Shown here in pieces: positions 32,480 through 43,233 of a DNA stretch of 64,000 nucleotides. A model generated the notes under the pieces. The model was not told where the DNA came from, did no database searches, and worked only from the letters and a program-made list of their open reading frames with translations. The stretch spans positions 1 through 64,000 of the forward strand of contig NZ_JASNJD010000017.1 in the NCBI RefSeq assembly GCF_030164425.1, read 5' to 3'. The position numbers and the translations under genes are program-made. Positions within the stretch are counted from its first letter, which is position 1; every line of letters starts with the position of its first letter. The DNA is from Pseudodonghicola flavimaris (GTDB lineage Bacteria; Pseudomonadota; Alphaproteobacteria; Rhodobacterales; Rhodobacteraceae).

Positions 32480-33505
32480 ATGAAACGTCTGTTTGCCGCA
32501 GCCTCGGTTCTTGCGATGACCGCCGCTGCCGCCGCCTCGGCCGAAGAGCTGAACCTTTACAACTGGGGCAACTACACCAGCCCCGAGCTGCTGGAGAAAT
32601 TCGAGAAAGAGACCGGCATCAAGGTCATCGTCACCGATTTCGACAGCAACGACACCGCGCTTGCCAAGGTCAAGGCCGGTGGCCACGGCTTCGACCTGGT
32701 GGTCCCCTCGGCCGCCTATGTGCCGATCTGGATCAAGGAAGGCCTGCTGGAAGAGGCCCGTCCCGACCAGATGGAGAACTTCAAGAACATGGACCCCGCC
32801 TGGGTCGATGTCGACTGGGATCCGGGCCGTCACTATACCGTGCCGTGGCAATGGGGCACCACCGGCGTGGTGGTGAACACCAAGTACTATGACGGTGACA
32901 TCGACACCTCCGCCATCTTCCTCGATCCGCCGGAAGAGCTGAAAGGCAAGATCAACGTGGTCCCGGAGATGGGCGACGTGATGGGCCTGGCGGTGATGTA
33001 TTACGGCGGCGAGCCCTGCACCGGCGACAAGGAAATCCTGAAAAAGGTGCATGCCGGCCTGATCGAGGCCAAGAAGAGCTGGCTCGGCATGGACTACGGC
33101 AACATCGAGAAATTCGCCAAGGAAGACCTCTGGGCCGGCGTCAACTGGAACGGCTCGACCTTCCGCATGCGGCTGGAGAACCCGGCGATCCACTACGGCT
33201 ATCCGAAAGAAGGCTTCGTCGTCTGGATGGATTCGGTCGCCATGCTGAAGGATGCCACCAACCCCGAAGCGGCGAAAAAATTCATGAACTTCATCATGGA
33301 GCCGGAAAACGCAGCGCTGATCTCGCAATTCGCCCGCTATGCCAACGGCATCAAGGGCTCCGAAGCCTTCATGCCCGAGGACATGAAAACCGCCCGCGAG
33401 ATCAACATCCCGGCCGAGCTGAAGGACAAGGGCCGGTTCCTGCCGACCTGCGAACCGGACGTGCAGAAGCTCTACACCCGGATCTGGACCGATCTGCAGA
33501 AATAA
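32480..33505 (+). CDS. Periplasmic binding protein, spermidine/putrescine type (PotD-like)
   Basis: This 341-residue protein has a signal peptide (MKRLFAAASVLAMTAAAAASA, cleavage about residue 21) and the PotD-type opening EELNLYNWGNYTSPELLEKFEKETG. Conserved ligand-site segments include LVVPSAAYVPIW, PWQWGTTGVVVNT and WNGSTFRMR. It delivers the substrate to the permeases. A three-codon frame ATG-AAG-TCA-TGA overlaps its start codon (ATG at 32472); AAGGAG precedes both. A strong hairpin directly follows the gene, so downstream genes are probably made at a lower level. Confidence 0.9.
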   Translation: MKRLFAAASVLAMTAAAAASAEELNLYNWGNYTSPELLEKFEKETGIKVIVTDFDSNDTALAKVKAGGHGFDLVVPSAAYVPIWIKEGLLEEARPDQMENFKNMDPAWVDVDWDPGRHYTVPWQWGTTGVVVNTKYYDGDIDTSAIFLDPPEELKGKINVVPEMGDVMGLAVMYYGGEPCTGDKEILKKVHAGLIEAKKSWLGMDYGNIEKFAKEDLWAGVNWNGSTFRMRLENPAIHYGYPKEGFVVWMDSVAMLKDATNPEAAKKFMNFIMEPENAALISQFARYANGIKGSEAFMPEDMKTAREINIPAELKDKGRFLPTCEPDVQKLYTRIWTDLQK

Positions 33506-33510
33506 GAGCC

Positions 33511-33534
33511 GAGGGGGCATTGTGCCCCCTCTTT
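33511..33534 (+). terminator. Intrinsic terminator/attenuator after the binding-protein gene
   Basis: GAGGGGGCA (33511-33519), TTG, TGCCCCCTC (33523-33531), then TTT. It starts 5 bases past the stop and would partly uncouple the hydrolase and amidase genes from the transporter genes. Confidence 0.65.
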
Positions 33535-33598
33535 CCCTTCCCCTCCCGGGGAGGGGCCGCCCGGCCGGCCCGGGCGACAGTCTGATCCGAAAGCCCCC

Positions 33599-34828
33599 AT
33601 GCGCAGCTATCGCAATTCCGACCCGCGCCCGCCGATCATGCAGGGCCACCCGGTGCCGCCGGAGTGGCGGGTGCCGCCGCACGACTGGGACAGCCCGCCC
33701 TGGAACCGCTGGGCGTTCCAGCATATGCGCGAAATGGTGCCCACCGTCGAGGTCCGCCGGGGCGAGACCGTCTGGCCGCTGCCCGGCACACCGGGCGATA
33801 TCGCCGGGATCCCCTATGACACCCTTGACGGCCGCCGCTCCGACTGGGGCGCGATGCTGGAGGAGACCTACACCGATGCGGCGCTGATCTGGCTCGACGG
33901 CCGGGTGATCGCCGAAACCTACTGCAACGGCATGGACAGCCGTCGCCCGCATATCGCCTTCTCGGTCTCAAAGAGCGTGGTCGGCGCCGTCGCCGGCAGC
34001 CTGATCGCCGAGGGGCAGCTGGACCCCGCCGCGCCGGTCACCGACTATGTCCCCGAGCTCGCCGCCACCGCCTGGGCCGGCGCCACGCTGCAGCAGGTGC
34101 TGGACATGACCAGCGGCACGACTTTCGACGAAAGCTATGGCAATCAGGACGCGCATGTCTTCCTGCTCGACGTCGCTGCCAATATCAAACCCATCTACCC
34201 CTTCATGGACCCCGACCGGGTGCCCGGCTGCATCTGGGAGCTGATCCTGTCGCTCACCGAGGCCGAGGCGCCGCACGGCAGCCGGTTCGAATACCGCTCG
34301 ATCGAGACCGACCTGCTCGGCGCGCTGATGGAACGGGTCAGCGGCCAGCGGCTCGCTGATCTGGTGTCGGACCGCCTGTGGGCGCCGATGGGCGCGGCAG
34401 AGGACGGCTTCTTCACCGTCGATCGTGCCGGCTTCGCCATGGCCGATGGCGGGTTCAACGCGACGCTGCGCGATTTCGCCCGGTTCGGCCGGCTGCTGCT
34501 GGAAGACGGCGCACGCGACGGCCGCCAGATCCTGCCCCGCACCTGGATCGAGGACATCCGCGCCGGCGATCACGGGCTGTTCAACGCCCAGGGCCGCGAC
34601 ATGCTGCCCAGGGGCCGCTATCGCAACCAGTTCTGGATCGAGGACGACAGCCGCCCGGCGCATCTGAGCCTCGGCATCTTCGGTCAGCATATCTATGTCG
34701 ACCCCGAGATCGGCCTGGTCGCGGTGAAACTGTCAAGCTGGCCGGATTTCCTGAGCGCCGAGGGTCACATGCAAAACTGGCTCCGCGCCGTCAAAGCGGT
34801 GGCCGCGGCATATGGGGCCCCGGCATGA
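33599..34828 (+). CDS. NylB-like serine hydrolase (beta-lactamase fold)
   Basis: This 409-residue protein is of the class C/EstB-like family. The SxxK motif is Ser122-Val-Ser-Lys125 (AFSVSKSVVG) and the general-base Tyr is Tyr232 (FEYRSIE), matching Ser112/Lys115/Tyr215 of 6-aminohexanoate-dimer hydrolase NylB. Segments NRWAFQHMREMVPTV, LEETYTDA, DYVPELA and VKLSSWPD closely follow NylB. There is no signal peptide, so it acts in the cytosol. It probably hydrolyses an amide or ester, but nylon-oligomer activity is not shown by sequence and a D-aminopeptidase or esterase role is possible. The amidase start overlaps its stop by 4 bases. Confidence 0.82.
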   Translation: MRSYRNSDPRPPIMQGHPVPPEWRVPPHDWDSPPWNRWAFQHMREMVPTVEVRRGETVWPLPGTPGDIAGIPYDTLDGRRSDWGAMLEETYTDAALIWLDGRVIAETYCNGMDSRRPHIAFSVSKSVVGAVAGSLIAEGQLDPAAPVTDYVPELAATAWAGATLQQVLDMTSGTTFDESYGNQDAHVFLLDVAANIKPIYPFMDPDRVPGCIWELILSLTEAEAPHGSRFEYRSIETDLLGALMERVSGQRLADLVSDRLWAPMGAAEDGFFTVDRAGFAMADGGFNATLRDFARFGRLLLEDGARDGRQILPRTWIEDIRAGDHGLFNAQGRDMLPRGRYRNQFWIEDDSRPAHLSLGIFGQHIYVDPEIGLVAVKLSSWPDFLSAEGHMQNWLRAVKAVAAAYGAPA

Positions 34829-36243
34829 GCGATGATCTGATCTACATGAGCGCCACCGAAGCGCTCCGCCGCTTCGCCGACCGCAGCCTGTCGCCGCTGG
34901 AGCTGCTCGACGCGCAGATCGCCCGGGCCGAGGCGGTGAAGGACCCGGTCAACGCCCTGACCGACTGTTATTTCGACGAGGCCCGCAGCGCCGCCCGCGC
35001 CGCCGCCGACCGCTGGGCACGCGGCGCCCCGCTGGGCGCGCTCGACGGGCTGACGGTGGCGGCCAAGGACGAAAGCTATATCGCCGGCAAGCGCACCAGC
35101 TTCGGTTCGCTCATCACCCGCGATTTCGTGCCCGAGGAGACCTCGGTCAACAACGAGCGCATCATGGCCCAGGGCGGCATCATCCACGCCCGCACCGCAA
35201 CACCGGAATTCTCCTGCGCCGGCGTCACCTGGAGCCGGCTCTGGGGCGTCACCCGCAACCCCTGGAACCCGGAGATGACGCCCGGCGGCTCCTCCGGCGG
35301 CTCCGGCGCCGCACTGGCCGCCGGCATGACCACACTCGCGACCGGCTCCGACATCGGCGGCTCGATCCGCATCCCGGCCTCCTGCTGCGGGCTGGTGGGC
35401 TACAAGCCACCCTATGGCCGCAACCCCGACGATCCGCCCTTCAATCTGGATTTCTTCTGCCACACCGGCCCGATGGCGCGCAGCGTCGCGGACACCATCC
35501 TGCTGCAGAACGTGATGTGCGGCCCCTCGCCCCGCGATATCGCCACGCTCTATCCCAAGCTGGAGCTGCCCACCGCCTACCCCGATCTGAAAGGCTGGCG
35601 CATCGCGCTGTCGATGGATCTGGGCAGCTATGTGGTGACCGAGGAGGTCCGCGCCAATACCCGCGCCGCCGCCCGGATCTTCCGCGATCTCGGCGCCGAG
35701 GTCGAGGAGATCGATATCGGCTGGGGCCCCGAGGTGCAGCAGGCCTGCTGGGATTACCTGAGCCATCTCTTCGGCGGCTCGATGGCACAGCTCCTGTCCG
35801 AACACGCCTGCGACATGACCCCCTATTGCCGCGACTTCGCCGCCAAGGCGCAGCAGAGCCAGGTGACGGATTACCTCAGCGCGCTGGAGACCGCCAATGC
35901 CGCCTATCGCAAGCTCGGCCCGCTGCTGGAACAGTTCAACGCGCTGATCTGCCCGACCACCGGGATTCCGGCGGTGGCCGCCGATTACGATATGACCGGG
36001 CTGGAGATCGACGGCACTCCGGTGCGGCCGGAACTGGGCTGGGCGCTGACCACCCCCTTCAACATGCTCAGCCGCTGCCCGGTGCTGCAGCTGCCCTCGG
36101 GCGTCGCCGCCAACGGCGTGCCCACCGGCCTGCAGATCGTCGGCCCCAGCTATCGCGACGCGGTGGTGTTCCAAGCCGCCATGGCCTTCGAAACCGCCCG
36201 CGGCAGCTGGTATCAGAGCCCGGAAACCCGCCCCGCGCTCTGA
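34825..36243 (+). CDS. Amidase-signature family enzyme
   Basis: This 472-residue protein has the Ser-cisSer-Lys triad: Lys81 (VAAKDESY), Ser156/157 (GGSSGGSGAALAAG) and nucleophile Ser180 (GSDIGGSIRIPASCCGLVGYKP). It is cytoplasmic, with no signal. The start overlaps the NylB-like stop (ATGA), so the two hydrolases are a coupled pair. The order transporter, NylB-like, amidase suggests uptake then stepwise amide cleavage of an unidentified compound; NylA of the nylon pathway is a member of the same family, but this protein is not a clear NylA orthologue from motif reading. Confidence 0.85.
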   Translation: MSDDLIYMSATEALRRFADRSLSPLELLDAQIARAEAVKDPVNALTDCYFDEARSAARAAADRWARGAPLGALDGLTVAAKDESYIAGKRTSFGSLITRDFVPEETSVNNERIMAQGGIIHARTATPEFSCAGVTWSRLWGVTRNPWNPEMTPGGSSGGSGAALAAGMTTLATGSDIGGSIRIPASCCGLVGYKPPYGRNPDDPPFNLDFFCHTGPMARSVADTILLQNVMCGPSPRDIATLYPKLELPTAYPDLKGWRIALSMDLGSYVVTEEVRANTRAAARIFRDLGAEVEEIDIGWGPEVQQACWDYLSHLFGGSMAQLLSEHACDMTPYCRDFAAKAQQSQVTDYLSALETANAAYRKLGPLLEQFNALICPTTGIPAVAADYDMTGLEIDGTPVRPELGWALTTPFNMLSRCPVLQLPSGVAANGVPTGLQIVGPSYRDAVVFQAAMAFETARGSWYQSPETRPAL

Positions 36244-36261
36244 TGCCCTCGCGGGCACCGC

Positions 36262-36304
36262 GCCCGCGTCTTCTTCTCTGTCCAAATACTCCCGCCGGAG
36301 GCAC
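36262..36304 (-). repeat. Dispersed intergenic repeat, copy E
   Basis: Read on minus: TGCCTCCGGCGGGAGTATTTGGACAGAGAAGAAGACGCGGGCGC. It lies between converging amidase and dctM, 19 bases after the amidase stop. It is nearly identical to copy F. Confidence 0.75.
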
Positions 36305-36361
36305 CCGCCGGCCCGCCCCAGGCGACCGGCCCTGCGGATCCGCCCCGGCCCCGGCCTTCCG

Positions 36362-37762
36362 CTAGGAGGCCAGCGCCGGCAGGTAGAGCACGATCCCCGG
36401 GAAGGCGACCAGCAGCGCGATGGTCACCGCGTCGGCGACGAAGAAGGGCATCACCCCGCGGAACACGTCCTGCACGCTCAGGTCGGGCTGCACCCCCGCC
36501 ACCACGAAACAGTTCAGCCCGATCGGCGGGGTGATCAGGCAGAACTCTGCCATCTTCACCACCAGGATACCGAACCAGATGGCGCACATCGGCCCCGACA
36601 TGCCGAAAGTGCTCTCCGCCGCGCTCACCGCCTCGCCGCCATTCAGCGCCATCACCGCCGGGTAGACCACTGGAAGGGTCAGCAGCAGCATGCCGATCGC
36701 ATCCATGAACATCCCCAGCACCGCATAGGCCAGCAGGATGCAGACCAGCACCAGCAGCGGCGGCATCGACAGCCCGGTGATCCAATCCGAGAACACCCCC
36801 GGCAGATCGGCGAAACCGAGGAAGCGCACGTAGATCAGCACCCCCCAGATGATGGTGAAGATCATCACCGTCAGCTTGGCGGTCTCCAGCAGCGCCGATT
36901 TCAGCTCCGCCCAGCGCATGCCCCGCGCGATCGCCATCAGGAAGACCACGAAAGCCCCCAGCGCGCCGCCCTCGGTCGGCGTGCCCCAGGCATCGCCGAA
37001 GGGGTTGTAGACGAAGAAGATGATGATCACGACGACGAAGACGATGGGCAGCGCCGGCGGCAACGCCACCAGCCGGTCGCGCCAGGAAAATCCCCGCACC
37101 GGCGGGCCCACCGATTTGAACACCACCGCGATACCGACAATCAGGATCGCGTAGATCACCGCCGAGAAGGCGCCGGGGATGAACCCCGCCAGCAGCAGCT
37201 TGCCCACATCCTGTTCGACGATAATCGCATAGATCACCAGGATCGCCGAAGGCGGGATCAGCGAGGCCAGCGTGCCCCCCGCCGCCACCACACCGGCGGC
37301 AAAGCGCTTGTTGTAGCCGATCGCCGTCATCTCCGGGATGGCAATGCGGGCGAAGACGGCGGAGGTTGCCACGCTCGCCCCCGAGACAGCGGCAAAGCCA
37401 GCGGTGGCGAAAACGGTGGAGACCGCCAGCCCGCCCGGCATCCAGGCAATCCAGCGTTTCGCCGCCTCGAACAGCGCCCGGGTCAGCCCGGCATAATAGG
37501 CCAGATAGCCGATCAGGATGAAGGTGGGAATCAGGCTGAGCGTCTGGCTCGACACCTTCGAATGGGGCACCTGCCCCGCGGTCTTGGCCGCCACCGTCAG
37601 CGCCCAGCCCAGCTGCGCGGTGTCGAACCCGCGCTTGGACCAGAAGATCAGCACCAGCCCGACCAGCCCCGCCAGCCCCGCGGCGAAGGCCACCCGCATG
37701 CCCAGCACCACCATCAGCAAGAGCCCGGCGGTGACCCAAAGCCCGATTGTAATCGAATCCAT
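36362..37762 (-). CDS. dctM: TRAP transporter large permease (DctM)
   Basis: This 466-residue, very hydrophobic protein has about 12 predicted helices. DctM family features include FSRKVSSQTLSLIPTFILIGYLAYYAG-like loops and IPEMTAIGYNKRFAAGVVAAGGTLASLIPPSAILVIYA, with a conserved GGTLASLIPPS motif. It is the ion-coupled transport subunit, in the inner membrane. The ATG at 37762 has AGGGAGAGA upstream. It is the last gene of dctP-dctQ-dctM on the minus strand. The substrate is unknown. Confidence 0.92.
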   Translation of the reverse strand: MDSITIGLWVTAGLLLMVVLGMRVAFAAGLAGLVGLVLIFWSKRGFDTAQLGWALTVAAKTAGQVPHSKVSSQTLSLIPTFILIGYLAYYAGLTRALFEAAKRWIAWMPGGLAVSTVFATAGFAAVSGASVATSAVFARIAIPEMTAIGYNKRFAAGVVAAGGTLASLIPPSAILVIYAIIVEQDVGKLLLAGFIPGAFSAVIYAILIVGIAVVFKSVGPPVRGFSWRDRLVALPPALPIVFVVVIIIFFVYNPFGDAWGTPTEGGALGAFVVFLMAIARGMRWAELKSALLETAKLTVMIFTIIWGVLIYVRFLGFADLPGVFSDWITGLSMPPLLVLVCILLAYAVLGMFMDAIGMLLLTLPVVYPAVMALNGGEAVSAAESTFGMSGPMCAIWFGILVVKMAEFCLITPPIGLNCFVVAGVQPDLSVQDVFRGVMPFFVADAVTIALLVAFPGIVLYLPALAS

Positions 37763-37789
37763 CGATCTCTCCCTGCCCTGTTTGCGGTC

Positions 37790-38419
37790 CTATCGCTGAC
37801 CGTCGAGTTGTTCGGCCTCTGCCGCCGCCTGCGCGGCGACGTCCTGAATCAGCGGCACCGCCACCGGATTGCTGAGCCCGAGGATCAGTGCCCGGCCATA
37901 GCCCCAGGCCTGCAGCAGCAGCCGCACGCACAGCACCGAGAAGGCCACCGGCGCCAGCAGCTTGGCCGGCCAGATCGGCAGGCCGATGTCGATCGAGCTG
38001 TCGCGGCTCCACATCGGGGCGTTCCAGTCGAAGCTACGGTCGAAATGCGCCCAGCTGCCCCAGACCAACAGCATCATCAGCAGCAGGATCATCAGCACCG
38101 ACAACAGTTCCGCCGCCCAGAGCGCCCGGCCCCTGAGCTGGCCGATGACGATATCCATGCGGATGTGACCGCCATCGCGCTGGACATAGGAAATCCCCAT
38201 GAAGGCGATCAGCGGCATCGCCTGTTCGATCCAGTCGACATACCCCGGCAGAGGCATGTTGATCAGGTTGCGGCCACCGACGGAGATCACCGCCAGCACC
38301 ATCAGCGAAAACACCGCAAGCCCACTCAGCAGGCCGAAAAACCGTTCCAATCGCAACAAGTTCTGGTCCAGACGGCTGAGCAGGCTGCCGTCCTCCAGCA
38401 CCGAAGAGCTTCCGGCCAT
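37790..38419 (-). CDS. dctQ: TRAP transporter small permease (DctQ)
   Basis: This 209-residue protein has four predicted helices and the DctQ motif LVAIFSLMVLAVISVGGRN-like helix, then VDWIEQAMPLIAFMGISYVQRDGGHIRMDI (E/R..GGHIRMD). It stabilises DctM. AAGGAACC precedes its ATG. It lies between dctP and dctM, as usual. Confidence 0.9.
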   Translation of the reverse strand: MAGSSSVLEDGSLLSRLDQNLLRLERFFGLLSGLAVFSLMVLAVISVGGRNLINMPLPGYVDWIEQAMPLIAFMGISYVQRDGGHIRMDIVIGQLRGRALWAAELLSVLMILLLMMLLVWGSWAHFDRSFDWNAPMWSRDSSIDIGLPIWPAKLLAPVAFSVLCVRLLLQAWGYGRALILGLSNPVAVPLIQDVAAQAAAEAEQLDGQR

Positions 38420-38549
38420 GAGGGGTTCCTTCTGACTGGCTTCTGACGGGGTTCATATGGTGCCCGGCGCACAGGCTCCCGCCGGGGTCCGGCCCGGGAC
38501 CTCACGTCCCGGACCGGAGCCTGTGGCAAAGACCCGGCGCCGGCGGCGC

Positions 38550-39566
38550 TCAGTTACCCATCCGGGTTTCTTTCAGGGTGGTCTCCACCAGATCATAGAG
38601 CTCCTGGCCGGGCAGGCCCTGCGCCTCCATGTCGGCGATCCACTTGTCCCGGGCCGGGGTCGCGGCGATATCGCGGAACTGCTGCAGCACCTCCTCGGAG
38701 ATCATCACCTTCTCCACGCCCTTCTCTTCCAGCACGCTGTCCCAGCGGGTCAGAAGCTCGCCGTAGTTGGTGAGGTAATGGGCGATCGCCTCGTCCACCG
38801 AACCGTCGAGCGCGGCGCGTTCCTCGTCGCTGAGTGCGTCATAGGCGTCGATGTTCACCACCACCGGGCAGTTCACCGTGCCGGGGTTCAGGTTGGCCGT
38901 CCACCACTCGGCGCGGTTGATGGTGCCGAAGGACAGATGCGCGTGCTGCGCGAAGGCGACGGTGTCGACAACCCCAGCTTCCATCGCGTTATAGGCCTCG
39001 GTCGCGGGCACCGAGGTCGGCACCCCGCCCACGGCCTTGAACGCCTCGCCCAGGCCGCCGGTGGCCCGCACCCGCATGCCGTCGAATTCCGCCAGCTCGT
39101 CGCGCGGCGCGCCGGTGCCCACCAGGTTATACTGCGGCATCGGCGAGGTCATCAGCAGCCTGGCGTTCCACTGCGCCATCTCTTTCTGCACCGCCGGATG
39201 GGCATAGACCGCATGGCTGACGGCGACTTCCTCCTGCAGGGTGTTCACCCCGAGAAAGGGCAGCTCCAGCACGGTGATCAGGCGATTCTTGTCGGGGTGA
39301 TAGCCGGCGCAGAACTGCGCCATCTCGAAGGCCCCGATCGAGATCCCGTCCAGGTTCTCCTTGGGCTTGGACAAGCCGCCATAGCTGACGTTCATGGTGA
39401 AGGCGCCGCCGGTCTTCTCGGCCACCAGCTCGGCGATCTTCTCGACATGTTCGGTAAAGGCGCGGCGTTTGCCCCAGACCGATACATTCCACTCCGTCGC
39501 CGCGGCTTCGGATGCGATTCCTGCGGCCAGCGCGGCCACAAGGGCGCCCTGCATCATCCTGTTCAT
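38550..39566 (-). CDS. dctP: TRAP transporter periplasmic substrate-binding protein (DctP)
   Basis: This 338-residue protein has a signal peptide (MNRMMQGALVAALAAGIASEAAA, cleavage about 23) and the DctP core. The binding-pocket Arg is expected in MRVRATGGLGEAFKAVGGVPTSV, and AYNAMEAGVVDTV is the typical GEVQG-like segment. The ATG at 39566 has GGGAGGA upstream. Many such proteins carry organic acids or amides; this one has no catabolic neighbour to identify its ligand. Confidence 0.9.
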   Translation of the reverse strand: MNRMMQGALVAALAAGIASEAAATEWNVSVWGKRRAFTEHVEKIAELVAEKTGGAFTMNVSYGGLSKPKENLDGISIGAFEMAQFCAGYHPDKNRLITVLELPFLGVNTLQEEVAVSHAVYAHPAVQKEMAQWNARLLMTSPMPQYNLVGTGAPRDELAEFDGMRVRATGGLGEAFKAVGGVPTSVPATEAYNAMEAGVVDTVAFAQHAHLSFGTINRAEWWTANLNPGTVNCPVVVNIDAYDALSDEERAALDGSVDEAIAHYLTNYGELLTRWDSVLEEKGVEKVMISEEVLQQFRDIAATPARDKWIADMEAQGLPGQELYDLVETTLKETRMGN

Positions 39567-40074
39567 GATTTTCCTCCCGTTGGCGCGGCCCGTTGCGGGG
39601 CCGCTTGCGGGAAGGCTAGCGACAAGACCGGCGCCTGCCAACCCCCCGGCGCGCCGCGATCATTCCGCCCGCCCGACCGCGGCGCCTGGGCCGCCCCATG
39701 GCGGCGACTCACCCCCGCCCGATCCGGATTCGCTGCGCGATGCCGCGCTGCGGCGAAACAAAATGTCACACTCAGATGCCATTGCGCAACATCGCGCACG
39801 CCGGTCTCTGCCGGGGACGAGCGGGTTTGCCTCATCGCGCAGTTTGACACCCAATTGCTTGCGCAGACGAGTGTTTTTCCCGGCCCTGTCGGCTTAGTTT
39901 ACAACATTCTGCATGCTTCCGAAATAAATTTACAAGCAAATCGTTATTTTACCGTAGGTTATTCCATTCTTTTCAATTCGCACTATTATGGCGGGTGGAG
40001 TGGAAGCATTCGTCTGCGCCTGGTGTAAACTGCGGTAGAGACGAACTGAAAATGTCTAGAGGGAGGAGCCTCAT
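39567..40074. other. Divergent intergenic region, dctP/acs
   Basis: The right half (about 39850-40000) is AT-rich and should contain the acs promoter. A palindrome TTGCGCAA (39782-39789) and a second TTGCGCA are visible. TATTAT at 39984-39989 is a -10 candidate without a good -35. No gene or structured RNA was recognised. Confidence 0.35.
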
Positions 40075-42039
<1,965 letters not shown>

Positions 42040-42050
42040 GGACCGAGACG

Positions 42051-42737
42051 ATGGACGGAACCACCCAGGTGACCACCCCCGCCGTTCTGATCCTGCTGGG
42101 CCCGCCGGGGGCCGGCAAGGGCACTCAGGCGCGCATGCTGGAAGAGAAATTCGGCCTGGTGCAATTGTCGACCGGCGATCTGCTGCGCGCCGCGGTTGCC
42201 GCCGGGACCGAGGCCGGCCTTGCCGCCAAGGCGGTGATGGAGGCCGGCGGCCTGGTCAGCGACGAGATCGTGATCGCCATCCTGCGCGACCGCATCGCCG
42301 AGCCCGACTGCGCCCGGGGCGTCATCCTCGACGGTTTCCCGCGCACCACGGTGCAGGCCGGGGCGCTGGACGAGCTGCTGGGCGAAAGCGGCCAGAAGAT
42401 CAACGCTGCCATCAGCCTCGAGGTGGATGACGGCGCCATGGTGGAGCGGATTTCCGGCCGCTACACCTGCGGCAACTGTGGCGAAGGCTACCACGACAGC
42501 TTCAAGCAACCGGCAGTCGCAGGGGTCTGCGACAAATGCGGCGGCACCGAAATGAAGCGCCGCGCCGATGACCGCGCGGAAACCGTGGCCAGCCGGCTGG
42601 AGGCCTATCACGCGCAGACCGCGCCGCTGATCGCCTATTACGGCGGCAAGGGCGTGCTGCAATCCATCGACGCCATGGGGCAGATCGACGATATCGCCGC
42701 CGAGATGGCGCGGATCGTCACCGACGTCACCGGCTGA
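42051..42737 (+). CDS. adk: Adenylate kinase with zinc-type LID
   Basis: This 228-residue protein has the P-loop GPPGAGKGTQA, RDRIAEPDCARGVILDGFPRT and a LID with two CxxC pairs (CGNCGEGYH...CDKCGG), i.e. a structural zinc site. It converts AMP and ATP to two ADP. The start ATG at 42051 follows the acs stop by 11 bases and skips an upstream in-frame extension inside acs. An adk outside the ribosomal-protein cluster, coupled to acs, points to a dedicated AMP sink for acetate activation. Confidence 0.93.
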   Translation: MDGTTQVTTPAVLILLGPPGAGKGTQARMLEEKFGLVQLSTGDLLRAAVAAGTEAGLAAKAVMEAGGLVSDEIVIAILRDRIAEPDCARGVILDGFPRTTVQAGALDELLGESGQKINAAISLEVDDGAMVERISGRYTCGNCGEGYHDSFKQPAVAGVCDKCGGTEMKRRADDRAETVASRLEAYHAQTAPLIAYYGGKGVLQSIDAMGQIDDIAAEMARIVTDVTG

Positions 42738-42750
42738 GACGACAAGACCC

Positions 42751-42773
42751 GGGGCCCGGTCAAGACGGGCCCC
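42751..42773 (+). terminator. Hairpin after adk
   Basis: GGGGCCCG (42751-42758) and CGGGCCCC (42766-42773) form a perfect 8-bp stem with a 7-base loop, 14 bases past the adk stop and 170 bases before DUF4212. It may split the acetate locus into two expression levels. Confidence 0.5.
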
Positions 42774-42943
42774 GACCGCAAGACCAACCCAAGACCAAGA
42801 CGACCGAGACTGTTCCCGAAGACCCGCCCTGGCGGACCGGGGAAGGTGTGCCCGCCGGCAGGGCGGCGGGTAAATGAGTGGGCTGGGATCCCGCGCCGAT
42901 GGCGTTCGTCCCGATGCCCAGGAGGAAGCAAGGAGGAACCGCG

Positions 42944-43228
42944 ATGGCGGATAAATCACAAGGCTCCGCTCAGGGGCCGGGGGCCGGCAAGGCCTATTGG
43001 CAGGTCAACCTGCGCATCATTCTGATCAGCCTGGTGATCTGGGCGCTCTGTTCTTTCGGGTTCGGCATCCTGCTGCGCCCGATGCTGTCGGGCATTGCCG
43101 TCGGCGGCACCGATCTGGGCTTCTGGTTCGCGCAGCAGGGATCGATCCTGGTCTTCCTGGCGCTGATCTTCTTCTACGCCTGGCGGATGAATGCCCTCGA
43201 CCGTGAATACGGCGTGGATGAGGAGTGA
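42944..43228 (+). CDS. DUF4212 small subunit of Na+/solute symporter
   Basis: This 94-residue protein has two predicted transmembrane helices (LRIILISLVIWALCSFGFGILL and GSILVFLALIFFYAWRM) and the DUF4212 layout. The ATG at 42944 follows AGGAGGAACC. It pairs with the large symporter subunit just downstream, 5 bases away, in the VC_2705-type two-component sodium:solute symporters. Confidence 0.88.
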   Translation: MADKSQGSAQGPGAGKAYWQVNLRIILISLVIWALCSFGFGILLRPMLSGIAVGGTDLGFWFAQQGSILVFLALIFFYAWRMNALDREYGVDEE

Positions 43229-43233
43229 GCGTC

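Noticed and set aside
33599-34828. Calling the NylB-like protein a beta-lactamase or resistance gene
   Set aside because: It has the SxxK and Tyr of the fold but no class C lactamase signal peptide or KTG context; the closest pattern is NylB/EstB.
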